Notes: generated by a model from the letters alone, not told the origin. A stretch of 64,000 bases of DNA from Profundibacter sp033851955 (GCA_033851955.1 JAWSVK010000002.1:7323-71322); one strand, 5' to 3'; shown: positions 24,354 to 33,761, numbered from the stretch's first letter. Numbers and translations: made by a program.

Positions 24354-26306
24354 ATGAGTCTGCCACCTGGTTTCTTGGAAGAATTGCGCACCCGCATCAG
24401 CCTGACTGATGTTGTCGGGCGCAAAGTCATGTGGGACACGCGCAAATCCAATCAGGGCAAGGGCGACATGTGGGCACCCTGTCCGTTCCATCAGGAAAAG
24501 ACCGCCAGTTTCCATGTCGATGACCGCAAAGGGTTCTATTACTGCTTTGGTTGCCACGCCAAGGGCGACGCGATTTCCTTTGTGCGTGAAACTGAAAACG
24601 TAGGTTTTATGGAAGCGGTCGAGATTATCGCACGCGAGGCTGGCATGCCGGTGCCAAAACGCGACCCCGCCGCCCAAGCCAAATCAGATCGCCGCACTCA
24701 GCTGGCCGAAGTGATGGAGCAGGCGGTGCAGTTCTTTCGGTTACAGCTGAAAACCGCAAATGCAGCCCAAGCCCGCGAGTATTTAGTGGGGCGTGGTTTG
24801 TCTGAGGCTGCGCAAGATCGCTGGGAAATCGGCTTTGCGCCCAACAGCCGCCAAGGCGTATTCGCGCATTTGACCGGCAAGGGCATTGATGCCGAGTTGG
24901 TGATCGATGCCGGATTGTCGGCACGACCAGACGATGGGCGTGATCCTTATGACCGTTTTCGTGACCGGATTATTTTCCCCATTCGCGATGCCCGTGGTCG
25001 CGCAATTGCGCTAGGGGGCCGTGCGATGGACCCGAATGCGCGGGCCAAATATTTGAATTCGCCCGAGACCGAGCTATTTGATAAAGGTCGTAGCCTTTAT
25101 AATCTTGGTCCTGCGCGCGAAGCGGCGGGTAAGGGCGCACCACTGGTTGTGGCCGAAGGTTATATGGACGTGATTGCCTTGGTTGAGGCCGGATTTACGT
25201 CCTGCGTCGCGCCACTTGGCACCGCCATCACCGAGAGCCAATTGCAGATGATGTGGCGGGTGTCGCCCGAACCACTGATCGCGCTGGATGGCGATCGTGC
25301 TGGCCTACAAGCTGCGATGCGACTGATCGATTTGGCCCTGCCACAGCTTGAGGCGGGGCAGTCGCTGCGCTTTGCCTTGATGCCAGAGGGGCAAGACCCT
25401 GATGACGTGCTGAAATCGCAGGGACGTGCGACAATGCAGGGTTTTTTGGACAATGCCCTACCGATGGTGCAGCTGTTGTGGCAGCGCGAAACTGAGGGCG
25501 GCGTCTATGACAGCCCAGAGCGCAAAGCCGCGCTGGATAAGAACCTGCGCGCGGCAATTTCAACCATCAAAGACGCGTCCATCCGTGGCCATTATGGCGA
25601 AGCCATCAAACAAATGCGTTGGGAGCTTTTTTCGCCCCGTCGCAACAGCCCGCAAAAAGAGCCATGGAAAAAAGGGGCGTGGAAAGACAAACCAGCCGTC
25701 AGCAAGGGCGTTGCGAAATCATCGCTTTTGGGCAATGCGGGGCGGGGAGCAGAAGAGCACCTGCGCGAGGCCGTGATCTTGGCGACCTTGGTGATGAACC
25801 CAAAGATTTTGGTCGACTTTGAGAGCGCCTTGGAGCGGATGGATTTTGGCAGCTATGAACACCGCTTGGTGCGCGACTGCATTTTGCGCATTGGCTCCAC
25901 CGACGATCTAAGAGAGCGGGTCGAGATGACGGCGGGCGCTGAATTGGCGTCAGTGTTGGCCCCGCGCCATGTGCAAATTTCTCCAGCCGTGCGCGCGCCT
26001 GGGAATGCGAAAATCGCGGCAATGTGTGTGGCAGAAGAGCTGGCCAAATTGGATGCCAGGCGCGGGGTGTTGCGCGAGATTGACGACGCGATGGAAGACA
26101 TCGACGGGCTGGTGGATGAGGGGCTGACATGGCGCCTGAGCCAAGCCGCCGAAGCACTCAATCGGGCTGAGCGCAGCGAGAGCAAAGACGCCGCAGTGTT
26201 CGACACCGCCCCCAACGGCGCGCAGTTGGACCGTAGCGAAAGGGACGCATTGGCCCGCCTGATGGGCCAAATCGAACAAAAGAATGACGATCAAAGCAAA
26301 AAGTGA
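24354..26306 (+). CDS. dnaG: DNA primase
   Basis: This encodes 650 residues. It synthesises RNA primers for lagging-strand replication with DnaB. Domains in order: a CHC2 zinc-binding domain (CPFHQEKTASFHV ... YYCFGCHAKGD) in the first 70 residues; the primase catalytic core with a TOPRIM motif (VVAEGYMDVIALVEAGF, then ALDGDRAGLQAA) at about 260-330; and a C-terminal helicase-binding domain ending in acidic and Lys-rich residues. I placed the start at 24354 (MSLPPGFLEELR); the frame runs 12 codons upstream without family-like sequence. rpoD follows 121 bases later, the conserved macromolecular-synthesis order without rpsU. Confidence 0.97.
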   Translation: MSLPPGFLEELRTRISLTDVVGRKVMWDTRKSNQGKGDMWAPCPFHQEKTASFHVDDRKGFYYCFGCHAKGDAISFVRETENVGFMEAVEIIAREAGMPVPKRDPAAQAKSDRRTQLAEVMEQAVQFFRLQLKTANAAQAREYLVGRGLSEAAQDRWEIGFAPNSRQGVFAHLTGKGIDAELVIDAGLSARPDDGRDPYDRFRDRIIFPIRDARGRAIALGGRAMDPNARAKYLNSPETELFDKGRSLYNLGPAREAAGKGAPLVVAEGYMDVIALVEAGFTSCVAPLGTAITESQLQMMWRVSPEPLIALDGDRAGLQAAMRLIDLALPQLEAGQSLRFALMPEGQDPDDVLKSQGRATMQGFLDNALPMVQLLWQRETEGGVYDSPERKAALDKNLRAAISTIKDASIRGHYGEAIKQMRWELFSPRRNSPQKEPWKKGAWKDKPAVSKGVAKSSLLGNAGRGAEEHLREAVILATLVMNPKILVDFESALERMDFGSYEHRLVRDCILRIGSTDDLRERVEMTAGAELASVLAPRHVQISPAVRAPGNAKIAAMCVAEELAKLDARRGVLREIDDAMEDIDGLVDEGLTWRLSQAAEALNRAERSESKDAAVFDTAPNGAQLDRSERDALARLMGQIEQKNDDQSKK

Positions 26307-26350
26307 ACGCTTTGGTGAGGAATAGGTAAAGAAATCAGGGTAAACGTATT

Positions 26351-26367
26351 GCGAATCAGTGATTCGC
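26351..26367. repeat. inverted repeat between dnaG and rpoD
   Basis: GCGAATC-agt-GATTCGC, a perfect 7-base hairpin, 61 bases before the rpoD ATG. GATTCG is repeated again at 26374-26379 and 26391-26396. It may be a weak terminator or part of the rpoD regulatory region. Confidence 0.35.
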
Positions 26368-26427
26368 AGTGTTGATTCGTTTTAGCACTTCGATTCGAAT
26401 CACCCGCATCCGAAAGGACCTCGTTAA

Positions 26428-28383
26428 ATGGCCGCTAAAGACACCGACGACAAAGACGATATCGCCGACACTGGACAAGCCGCTGTCAAGAAGATGATCG
26501 CCGAAGGGCGTGAGCGGGGCTATATCACCTACGATCAGTTGAACAAAGTTTTGCCGCCTGAGCAGGTGAGCAGCGAGCAGATCGAAGACGTGATGTCGAT
26601 GCTGTCGGAAATGGGCATCAACATCATCGAGGATGACGAAGAAGAAGACAAAGGCCCAACCGATCTGGCCACCACTTCGGGCACCCAAGAAATTGCGCTG
26701 ACCGTCACCGGTGGCGAAAAGTTGGACCGCACCGATGATCCGGTTCGGATGTACCTGCGCGAAATGGGCAGTGTCGAGTTGCTCAGCCGTGAAGGCGAAA
26801 TCGCGATTGCCAAGCGCATCGAGGCTGGCCGCAACACGATGATTTTGGGGCTCTGTGAGAGCCCGCTGACGTTCAATGCGATCACCATTTGGCGTGACGA
26901 GCTGTTGACCGAAGAAATTTTGCTGCGCGATGTGATCGATCTGGAGACCACATTCGGCAACACAATGGGCGAAGAAGAAGAGGAAGAGCCCGTTGTTGCG
27001 CCAACCGCAGACGGCGAAACTGACGACAAGAAAGAGGCGGCACAAGAGCTGGACGCCGATGGCAATCCGATTGCCCAAGACGACGATGATGACGACGAAG
27101 AAGAACAAGCCAACCTGTCATTGGCCGCGATGGAGGCAGCGCTTAAGCCTCGGGTTTTGGAAACGCTTGACCTGATCGCGCGCGACTATGCGCTGTTGTC
27201 AGAGATGCAGGACACGAGGATTTCGGCGACCCTGAACGAGGACGAAAGTTTCAGCAAAAAGGCCGAGACCAAGTACCAGAAATTGCGCACTGAAATCGTT
27301 GTTTTGGTGAACGAATTGCATCTGCATAACAATCGGATCGAAGCGCTGATTGACCAACTTTATGGTGTGAACCGCAAGATTATGTCGATCGACAGCAATA
27401 TGGTGAAATTGGCCGACCAAGCGCGGATCAACCGCCGCGAGTTTATCGAGGCCTACCGCGATCACGAACTTGACCCGATGTGGATGGAGCAAATGGCCGA
27501 GAAATCTGGCCGCGGCTGGCAGGCCTTGTTTGAACGCTCGACCCCGAAAATCGAAGAGCTGCGAGGCGAGATGGCGCAAGTGGGGCAGTATATCGGGCTG
27601 GATATTTCCGAATTCCGCCGCATCGTGCAGCAGGTACAAAAGGGCGAAAAAGAAGCCCGCCAAGCCAAGAAGGAAATGGTCGAGGCCAACCTGCGTTTGG
27701 TGATCTCGATTGCGAAAAAATACACCAACCGTGGCCTGCAATTCCTTGATTTAATTCAAGAAGGTAACATCGGCCTGATGAAGGCGGTGGATAAATTCGA
27801 ATACCGTCGCGGTTATAAATTCTCGACTTACGCGACATGGTGGATCCGTCAGGCGATCACGCGCTCGATCGCCGATCAGGCCCGCACCATCCGTATTCCG
27901 GTGCATATGATCGAAACGATTAACAAATTGGTTCGGACTGGCCGCCAGATGCTGCATGAAATTGGTCGCGAACCAACGCCAGAAGAATTGGCCGAGAAGC
28001 TGAAAATGCCGCTTGAGAAAGTGCGCAAGGTGATGAAGATCGCCAAAGAGCCGATTTCGCTGGAAACCCCGATTGGCGATGAAGAAGACAGCCAGTTGGG
28101 TGACTTCATCGAGGATAAAAACGCGGTTCTGCCGCTGGATTCCGCCATTCAGGAAAACCTGAAGGAAACCACCACGCGGGTTCTGTCGTCTCTGACACCA
28201 CGCGAGGAACGTGTCCTGCGGATGCGGTTTGGCATCGGCATGAACACCGACCACACGCTCGAAGAAGTTGGCCAACAGTTCTCGGTGACACGCGAGCGTA
28301 TTCGTCAGATCGAGGCCAAGGCGTTGCGGAAATTGAAGCACCCAAGTCGAAGCCGCAAGTTGCGGAGCTTCTTGGATCAGTAG
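26428..28383 (+). CDS. rpoD: RNA polymerase primary sigma factor RpoD (sigma-70)
   Basis: This encodes 651 residues. Region 1.1 occupies the first 80 or so residues (KKMIAEGRERGYITYDQLNKVL). Region 1.2 contains DDPVRMYLREMGSVELLSREGE. A long acidic non-conserved region follows, with runs of Glu and Asp around residues 185-230, then regions 2.1-2.4 (IQEGNIGLMKAVDKFEYRRG, FSTYATWWIRQAITRSIADQ), region 3, and region 4.2 (LEEVGQQFSVTRERIRQIE). All core and DNA-binding determinants are intact, so it is the housekeeping sigma factor. It is followed after only 11 bases by an unknown gene of different composition. Confidence 0.98.
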   Translation: MAAKDTDDKDDIADTGQAAVKKMIAEGRERGYITYDQLNKVLPPEQVSSEQIEDVMSMLSEMGINIIEDDEEEDKGPTDLATTSGTQEIALTVTGGEKLDRTDDPVRMYLREMGSVELLSREGEIAIAKRIEAGRNTMILGLCESPLTFNAITIWRDELLTEEILLRDVIDLETTFGNTMGEEEEEEPVVAPTADGETDDKKEAAQELDADGNPIAQDDDDDDEEEQANLSLAAMEAALKPRVLETLDLIARDYALLSEMQDTRISATLNEDESFSKKAETKYQKLRTEIVVLVNELHLHNNRIEALIDQLYGVNRKIMSIDSNMVKLADQARINRREFIEAYRDHELDPMWMEQMAEKSGRGWQALFERSTPKIEELRGEMAQVGQYIGLDISEFRRIVQQVQKGEKEARQAKKEMVEANLRLVISIAKKYTNRGLQFLDLIQEGNIGLMKAVDKFEYRRGYKFSTYATWWIRQAITRSIADQARTIRIPVHMIETINKLVRTGRQMLHEIGREPTPEELAEKLKMPLEKVRKVMKIAKEPISLETPIGDEEDSQLGDFIEDKNAVLPLDSAIQENLKETTTRVLSSLTPREERVLRMRFGIGMNTDHTLEEVGQQFSVTRERIRQIEAKALRKLKHPSRSRKLRSFLDQ

Positions 28384-28394
28384 GGTCGTCAATA

Positions 28395-29114
28395 ATGCAG
28401 GACCGCTATACAGGTGATATCGGAGATTTCGGTAAATATTCCTTATTGAATCATCTGAGTAGCGGTATGCGGCTAGGTGTCGGGTGGTATCTATACCCTG
28501 ATGAAGTTCACAATAACGATGGCAAGCACATCTCGTATCTATCGAAACCGGATGAATGGCGGCGATGTGATCCAGCCGTTTTTGATGGGTTGGCTGACTT
28601 GGTTGACAAGGGGAAGCGATCGGTTCTGGCGGTGCAACGGAGCGGTGTTTTGCGTGCCAGAGACTATTCTAGGAGTCCGTTGGATTTTTCGGATAACTCT
28701 TATCGAAAAAGGAGCCAATGGCGACACAAATGGTTTCGGAAAACCCTAGAGGATTTGGAGGGGTGTGACATCGTTTTTGCGGATCCTGACAATGGGCTGT
28801 GTGTAGATGAAAAATATAAATATTATAATGTAAAAGATTGGAAACGGCTTCCGTTGACTGAAGTGGGTGAGTTAGCAAAGGATCGTACTGCAGTATTGTA
28901 TCATCACAACACAAGGCGAGCAGGTGGGCATGAAAAAGAAATTAGGGACTGGATGGATGTGCTCGCACGGATACCCGGGATGTCAGCTCCTTGTGCCGTA
29001 AGGTTTAGAGCTGGCTCTTCGCGAACCTTTTTTATTGTGGGTGCATCGAAAGTGGTGCGCGAGCGGGCAGAGCAGTGGTGTAGCGGCTTTCCAAAATCTG
29101 ACTTTTTCCAATAA
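28395..29114 (+). CDS. unknown protein with DPDNG motif, possibly horizontally acquired
   Basis: This encodes 239 residues starting MQDRYTGDIGDFGKYSLLNH, a conserved opening I associate with an uncharacterised family. Other marked segments are WYLYPDEVHNNDGKH, CDIVFADPDNGL (residues 124-135), LYHHNTRRAGGHEKEIRDW and a C-terminal FRAGSSRTFFIVGA. The central ADPDNGL after a hydrophobic strand recalls the DPPY-type motif of some methyltransferases and a Rossmann-like alpha/beta fold, but no S-adenosylmethionine site is clear. Codon use is AT-richer than rpoD and nrdR on either side (for example around 28800-28850), suggesting transfer. No transmembrane segment or signal peptide. Function unknown. 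Confidence 0.75.
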   Translation: MQDRYTGDIGDFGKYSLLNHLSSGMRLGVGWYLYPDEVHNNDGKHISYLSKPDEWRRCDPAVFDGLADLVDKGKRSVLAVQRSGVLRARDYSRSPLDFSDNSYRKRSQWRHKWFRKTLEDLEGCDIVFADPDNGLCVDEKYKYYNVKDWKRLPLTEVGELAKDRTAVLYHHNTRRAGGHEKEIRDWMDVLARIPGMSAPCAVRFRAGSSRTFFIVGASKVVRERAEQWCSGFPKSDFFQ

Positions 29115-29118
29115 AGTT

Positions 29119-29523
29119 ATGCAAACCACATTCTCTATTCCCACCGCAGGTCCCGGCCTTTATGAATTCACCCGGCAAGTGGCTGACTGGGTAACGGGTG
29201 ACGGGCTGCTCACACTTCTCATCCAACACACCTCCGCCTCATTACTCATTCAGGAAAACGCCGACCCCGACGTGCTGATCGATATGCAAAACTTCTTTCG
29301 CCGCCTGGTGCCGCCGACAACCGACCCCAAAATGGCCTATCTCACTCACACCTACGAAGGTCCAGACGATATGCCCGCCCATATCAAGGCGGCGCTGTTG
29401 CCGGTTAGCTTGTCAATTCCTGTCCAAAATGGCCAAATGCGGCTGGGAACATGGCAAGGACTTTACCTTTTCGAACATCGGCGCGCAAAACACACCCGCC
29501 ACGTCGCCGCGCATCTGGCATAG
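29119..29523 (+). CDS. YjbQ/UPF0047 family protein
   Basis: This encodes 134 residues spanning the whole UPF0047 fold, starting MQTTFSIPTAGPGLYEFT. Conserved family segments are LLIQHTSASLLIQENADPDV, the His in AYLTHTYEGPDDMPAHIKAAL, and GTWQGLYLFEHRRAKHTR. YjbQ from E. coli has weak thiamine-phosphate synthase activity, so the physiological role is open. The start at 29119 lies 4 bases after the stop of the unknown gene; the frame continues upstream into that gene and was trimmed. A clear Shine-Dalgarno is not visible, which is compatible with coupling to the preceding gene. Confidence 0.9.
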   Translation: MQTTFSIPTAGPGLYEFTRQVADWVTGDGLLTLLIQHTSASLLIQENADPDVLIDMQNFFRRLVPPTTDPKMAYLTHTYEGPDDMPAHIKAALLPVSLSIPVQNGQMRLGTWQGLYLFEHRRAKHTRHVAAHLA

Positions 29524-29623
29524 CAGATCATTATCTAGCGGCTGCATTTCCCCCCTACACAAAGGCTTGCGGCTGTCATATAGTGCCTGTGGATAACTTA
29601 CGCCCTAACCCAATGGAGAGCCT

Positions 29624-30091
29624 ATGCGCTGCCCTTTTTGTGGAAACGTCGACACCCAAGTCAAAGATTCACGGCCAGCCGAAGACCACGCGGCGATCAG
29701 GCGGCGGCGGTTTTGCCCTGCTTGTGCGGGCCGCTTTACCACCTATGAGCGGGTGCAATTGCGCGACCTTGTGGTGATCAAATCCAATGGCCGCCGAGAG
29801 GAATTTGGCCGTGACAAATTGGAGCGCTCGATCCGCATGGCGCTGCAAAAACGCCCCGTCGAAGCCGAGCGTATGGATCAGATGATCTCGGGGATCATCC
29901 GGCGTCTGGAAAGCATGGGCGAAACCGACATCAAATCCGAAGTGATCGGCGAGATCGTGATGGAGTCACTGGCACGGATCGATACCGTGGCTTACGTTCG
30001 TTTTGCCAGCGTTTACAAGGATTTTCAAGAAGCCGACGATTTCGATAAATTCGTCAGCGAATTGCGTCCTAATGATGAATCTGACAGCTAA
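29624..30091 (+). CDS. nrdR: transcriptional repressor NrdR
   Basis: This encodes 155 residues, full length. The zinc ribbon uses C3, C6, C31 and C34 (MRCPFCGN; RFCPACAGRF). An ATP-cone follows (VVIKSNGRREEFGRDKLERSI), which senses ATP/dATP so that NrdR represses ribonucleotide reductase genes when dATP is high. GGAGAG precedes the ATG. In many bacteria ribD follows; here a convergent SDR gene does, and ribH-nusB lie about 18 kb away. Confidence 0.97.
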   Translation: MRCPFCGNVDTQVKDSRPAEDHAAIRRRRFCPACAGRFTTYERVQLRDLVVIKSNGRREEFGRDKLERSIRMALQKRPVEAERMDQMISGIIRRLESMGETDIKSEVIGEIVMESLARIDTVAYVRFASVYKDFQEADDFDKFVSELRPNDESDS

Positions 30092-30099
30092 ACAATTAC

Positions 30100-30119
30100 G
30101 CGCGCTTTAATCGGCGCGC
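30100..30119. terminator. GC-rich hairpin between convergent nrdR and SDR genes
   Basis: GCGCGC (30100-30105), loop TTTAATCG, GCGCGC (30114-30119). The stem is strong but lacks a T-run. It sits 8 bases after the nrdR stop and 8 bases before the SDR stop, so it may end both transcripts. Confidence 0.4.
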
Positions 30120-30126
30120 GCATTGC

Positions 30127-30885
30127 CTACCGCCCGCCTGACACATCCAGCGTGCTGCCCGTCACATATGACGATTTGTCCGACATCAACCACAAGGCCG
30201 CTTCGGCCACCTCTTCGGCGGAGCCCATGCGTCGCATCGGCACGCTGCTCTCCATACGCGCGGCACGATCCGGTTCGCCGCCTTTCGCGTGAATTTTTGT
30301 ATCAATGATGCCGGGGCGAACGCCCATCACCCGCACGCCTTCCGTCGCGACTTCATGGGCCAAGCCCGTTGTCAGCGTGTCGATCGCCCCTTTGCTGGCA
30401 GCGTAATCGACATATTGACCGCCGGAACCGAGCGTGGCTGCGACAGAGGACATGTTGACGATGACTCCGCCCTTGCCGCCGTGTTTCGTCGACATTCGAC
30501 GCACGGCCTGACCCGCGACCAAAAAGGCACCAATCACGTTGACGTCAAAGATGCGGCGCAGGCGGGCGTGGCCAATTTCATCCACACGTGCTGTCGTATC
30601 GACGATCCCCGCGTTGTTCACAAGCGCATCCAATCGGTTGAAATCTCGATCAAAATTCGCAAATAGGGCGTCGATTTGGGCGGAGTCAGCCACATCACAT
30701 TGATAACATGCGCAACGGCCACCTGCGGCGGATACGTCTTGTGCAACGGCATGCGCACCAGCTTTGTCCGAATTGAATGTCAGCGCAACGTCATAGCCAT
30801 TTGCGCCGCATAACCGTGCAATCGCGGCTCCGATTCCGGAGCTGCCACCTGTAATCAGTACGCATTTTCTCAGGGCAGTCATCAC
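30127..30885 (-). CDS. short-chain dehydrogenase/reductase (SDR)
   Basis: This encodes 252 residues of a classical SDR. The cofactor motif is ITGGSSGIGAAIA, the NNAG motif is DALVNNAGIVD, the catalytic Ser lies in VNMSSVAATLGS and the YxxxK motif in YVDYAASKGAID. The C-terminus DVSGGR is standard. It probably reduces or oxidises a hydroxyl/keto substrate with NAD(P); TFNSDKAGA after the second strand hints at NADP-type binding but is not decisive. Relatives are often annotated glucose dehydrogenase or 3-oxoacyl reductase. Monocistronic. Confidence 0.9.
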   Translation of the reverse strand: MMTALRKCVLITGGSSGIGAAIARLCGANGYDVALTFNSDKAGAHAVAQDVSAAGGRCACYQCDVADSAQIDALFANFDRDFNRLDALVNNAGIVDTTARVDEIGHARLRRIFDVNVIGAFLVAGQAVRRMSTKHGGKGGVIVNMSSVAATLGSGGQYVDYAASKGAIDTLTTGLAHEVATEGVRVMGVRPGIIDTKIHAKGGEPDRAARMESSVPMRRMGSAEEVAEAALWLMSDKSSYVTGSTLDVSGGR

Positions 30886-30991
30886 AGCTCTCCTGTTTTA
30901 TCCGCGAAGTTCAGTCGCGGTAAGTTGAACATGCCTGATGAACTGACGTGTTAAAAGGGCCTATTCGCGCCAAACTTTAGAGGGGCCCAAA

Positions 30992-31204
30992 ATGACAACG
31001 GTGATAAATTTGGAGTCAACAATCAGCTGCCCTGAATGCGGGTTTTCAAAACTTGAAGTGATGCCAACAGATGCCTGTCAGTGGTTCTACGCCTGTATAT
31101 CCTGTGGCGAAGTGTTGAAGCCGCTGCCGGGGGATTGCTGCGTGTTTTGTTCCTACGCAACTGTGCCGTGCCCACCCATTCAAGCGGGCACGGGGTGCTG
31201 TTAA
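30992..31204 (+). CDS. small zinc-ribbon protein of the GDCCVxC type
   Basis: This encodes 70 residues with many Cys: ISCPECGFSK, FYACISCGEVL, then GDCCVFCSYATVPCPPIQ and a terminal GTGCC. The GDCCVFC motif defines a family of small putative cytoplasmic proteins; two CPxC-type knuckles near the start form a rubredoxin-like zinc ribbon. Relatives often occur with mercury or metal-stress genes, but none is adjacent here. The gene is convergent with pepN with only four bases between stop codons. Confidence 0.85.
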   Translation: MTTVINLESTISCPECGFSKLEVMPTDACQWFYACISCGEVLKPLPGDCCVFCSYATVPCPPIQAGTGCC

Positions 31205-31208
31205 GAGG

Positions 31209-33761
31209 CTAGGCCTTAAGGATGCGACCAACCATTTCTGTGGTATCAGGAGACAGGTCATTGGTGGCGGCGATGCGCTCCAATGCGGCCTGCATCAAGG
31301 CTTGGCGCTCGGTATCAAAGCGACGCCATGTTTGAAACGGAACCGTCATGCGGGCGGTGGTTTGCGGGTTCATCGGATCCAACGCGATCAACCAATCGGC
31401 CAACAGATTATAGGCCGCGCCTGTGGGGTTATGAAATCCTGCGGTGTTCATTGACAGCCCTCCAAATACGGCGCGAAAACGGTTCGGGTTGGTCATGTCG
31501 AAATCGGCGTGACGTGTCAGGGCGTCGGCAATACTGGCGGCTTTGTCAGGGGCCGCAAGCCCAACCTGCGCGCCAAACCATTTGTCGATCACCAGACGGT
31601 CAGCCACCCATTGCTCATAAAATGCCGCCAGCTCGGGCTCACCTGTATCGGCCTCGAGCAAGCACGTCAGCGCGCCAAATTGCTGGGTCATATTGTCGGC
31701 ACTGGCATATTGGCTGCGCGCTTGCATGCCGCCATCCAGCCGCGTGATGAGCGACAGGACTGCCCCCTGAAGGGCGCGTTTTCCAACCGGTTCTGCATCA
31801 GGTGAGTAGGGGCCTGACACATGCATTTGCGCATAAAGACGCGGCAGCGTGTCTTGCAAATGCTGTGCTTTGGCCTGCTCCATTGTTTGGGCTGCGCGAT
31901 AGATTTTGGAGGGGTCGGGGACATGGCCGGATTGGGCCATAGACTGGCCAATATCATTCTGGCTTATCGGGCGTATCATCAGGGCGCGGTAGGCCGGATC
32001 AAGGCTGTCGTCACGCACTAAGTTGGCCAATGCGTCCAGATACATCGTGTCAGGTGCCGCGCCATTTTGCACCATCCGCAACATGACGTCTTCGCCCAAA
32101 ATGCGACCGGATTCCCAACGGTTAAATTCGTCCGTGTCATGCGACATCAGGAACGCGCGTTCCTCATTGCTGGCCGCATGGTTCAGGACAACAGGGGCGG
32201 AAAACCCGCGCAGAATAGAGGGGATTGGCTTGCCTGCTGGCATCTCAAAACTAAAGCTCTGTTCGGCTTGATCCATCTCTAGAATGGTGGTTTCCAGAAC
32301 CTCGTCGCCGTTTTGTGACAACAGGCCAATGGCAATCGGCAGCACCTGTGGTTCCTTAATGCTTTGCCCCGGTGTCGCGGGTGTTTCTTGTTTTAAATCA
32401 AGAGTGTAAATGCCGTTGTTATAGCTTTCCTTTAAGGTTACAATCGGCGTGCCAGCCTGTGAATACCAGCGTTTGAACTGGGTCAAGTCACGGCCAGAGC
32501 TGTCCTCAAAGACCTGCAGCCAATCCTCGATCGTCGCGGCGTCGCCGTCGTGGCGTTCAAAGTATAGGTCCAGCGCGGTGTCGTAATCCTCATCGCCAAC
32601 CAGGCACTTCAGCATCCCGATCACCTCGGCACCTTTTTCATAAATAGTGGCGGTGTAAAAATTGTTGATCTCCACAAAACTGGCAGGGCGCACGGGGTGC
32701 GATAATGGCCCTTGGTCCTCAGAAAACTGACGCCCGCGCAGCTGAATCACATCGTTGATCCGTTTAACACCGTGGCCGCGCTCATCCCCCGTAAAGGACT
32801 GGTCTCGAAACACTGTCAGCCCCTCCTTTAGGCACAGTTGAAACCAGTCACGACAGGTGATCCGATTGCCTGTCCAATTGTGAAAATACTCATGCGCGAT
32901 GATCGCCTCAATGCGCTCAAAATTGGCGTCAGTGGCTGTTTCGGGGCTGGCCAATACGCAAGAGGAATTGAAAATATTCAACCCCTTGTTTTCCATCGCC
33001 CCCATGTTGAAATCATCCACCGCGACGATGTTGAATAGGCCCAAATCATATTCGCGCCCGTAGACGTCCTCGTCCCATTCCATCGACTTTTTCAGCGCTT
33101 CCATGCCAAAGGCGCATTTGTCGATGTCATCTGGGCGCACCCAGATGTTTAGATCGACTTCGCGGCCTGACATGGTGGTGAATGTGTCGGGGTGGTTTCG
33201 CAAATCGCCTGCCACCAATGCGAACAGATAGGCGGGTTTAGGCCACGGGTCGTGCCACTCGGCAAAGCCATCGCCATTGTCGCCAGGATTGCCATTGGAC
33301 AACAACACGGGTGGCGTGCCCTCGATACGGACAGTGAAAACACCCATCACATCTGGGCGGTCGGGGTAATAGGTGATTTTACGAAACCCTTGGGCCTCGC
33401 ATTGGCTGCAATACATGCCACCGGACATGTAAAGCCCCTCAAGGGCTGTGTTGTTTTCGGGGGCGATTTCGACTTCGCATTCCCAGACAAAGGCCGCATC
33501 AGGGACTTGTGCCGTCAGGCCTTGGTCCGTCAGATCAGGCGTAATTTCAACGCCGTCAATCTTGGCGGACTTAAAGTCGAGCTGTTCGCCATTTAGGAAA
33601 AATCTGCGATCATCCGTTTCAGGATTAGGACGAAACGCGATCCGGCTGATCACCCGCGTTTTGGTTGGATGCAAATGAAACGTCAGGTTTACCGTGTCGA
33701 CCAAATAGGCGGGCGGGGTGTAATCGGACAGGTGAATTTCTGGGGCGTTGGTGTCTGACAT
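31209..33761 (-). CDS. pepN: aminopeptidase N (M1 family)
   Basis: This encodes 850 residues, close to the usual gammaproteobacterial PepN length. The exopeptidase motif is GAMENKGLNIF and the zinc motif is HEYFHNW, followed by the downstream ligand Glu in LCLKEGLTVFRDQ. DUF3458-type C-terminal domains complete the protein. It removes N-terminal residues from cytoplasmic peptides. The start at 33761 (MSDTNAPEIHLSDY) is the family start; 19 upstream in-frame codons were rejected. Confidence 0.96.
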   Translation of the reverse strand: MSDTNAPEIHLSDYTPPAYLVDTVNLTFHLHPTKTRVISRIAFRPNPETDDRRFFLNGEQLDFKSAKIDGVEITPDLTDQGLTAQVPDAAFVWECEVEIAPENNTALEGLYMSGGMYCSQCEAQGFRKITYYPDRPDVMGVFTVRIEGTPPVLLSNGNPGDNGDGFAEWHDPWPKPAYLFALVAGDLRNHPDTFTTMSGREVDLNIWVRPDDIDKCAFGMEALKKSMEWDEDVYGREYDLGLFNIVAVDDFNMGAMENKGLNIFNSSCVLASPETATDANFERIEAIIAHEYFHNWTGNRITCRDWFQLCLKEGLTVFRDQSFTGDERGHGVKRINDVIQLRGRQFSEDQGPLSHPVRPASFVEINNFYTATIYEKGAEVIGMLKCLVGDEDYDTALDLYFERHDGDAATIEDWLQVFEDSSGRDLTQFKRWYSQAGTPIVTLKESYNNGIYTLDLKQETPATPGQSIKEPQVLPIAIGLLSQNGDEVLETTILEMDQAEQSFSFEMPAGKPIPSILRGFSAPVVLNHAASNEERAFLMSHDTDEFNRWESGRILGEDVMLRMVQNGAAPDTMYLDALANLVRDDSLDPAYRALMIRPISQNDIGQSMAQSGHVPDPSKIYRAAQTMEQAKAQHLQDTLPRLYAQMHVSGPYSPDAEPVGKRALQGAVLSLITRLDGGMQARSQYASADNMTQQFGALTCLLEADTGEPELAAFYEQWVADRLVIDKWFGAQVGLAAPDKAASIADALTRHADFDMTNPNRFRAVFGGLSMNTAGFHNPTGAAYNLLADWLIALDPMNPQTTARMTVPFQTWRRFDTERQALMQAALERIAATNDLSPDTTEMVGRILKA

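Noticed and set aside
27000..27110. Asp/Glu-rich segment in rpoD as a frameshift or insertion
   Set aside because: The frame is unbroken and an acidic non-conserved region between regions 1.2 and 2.1 is normal for proteobacterial RpoD.
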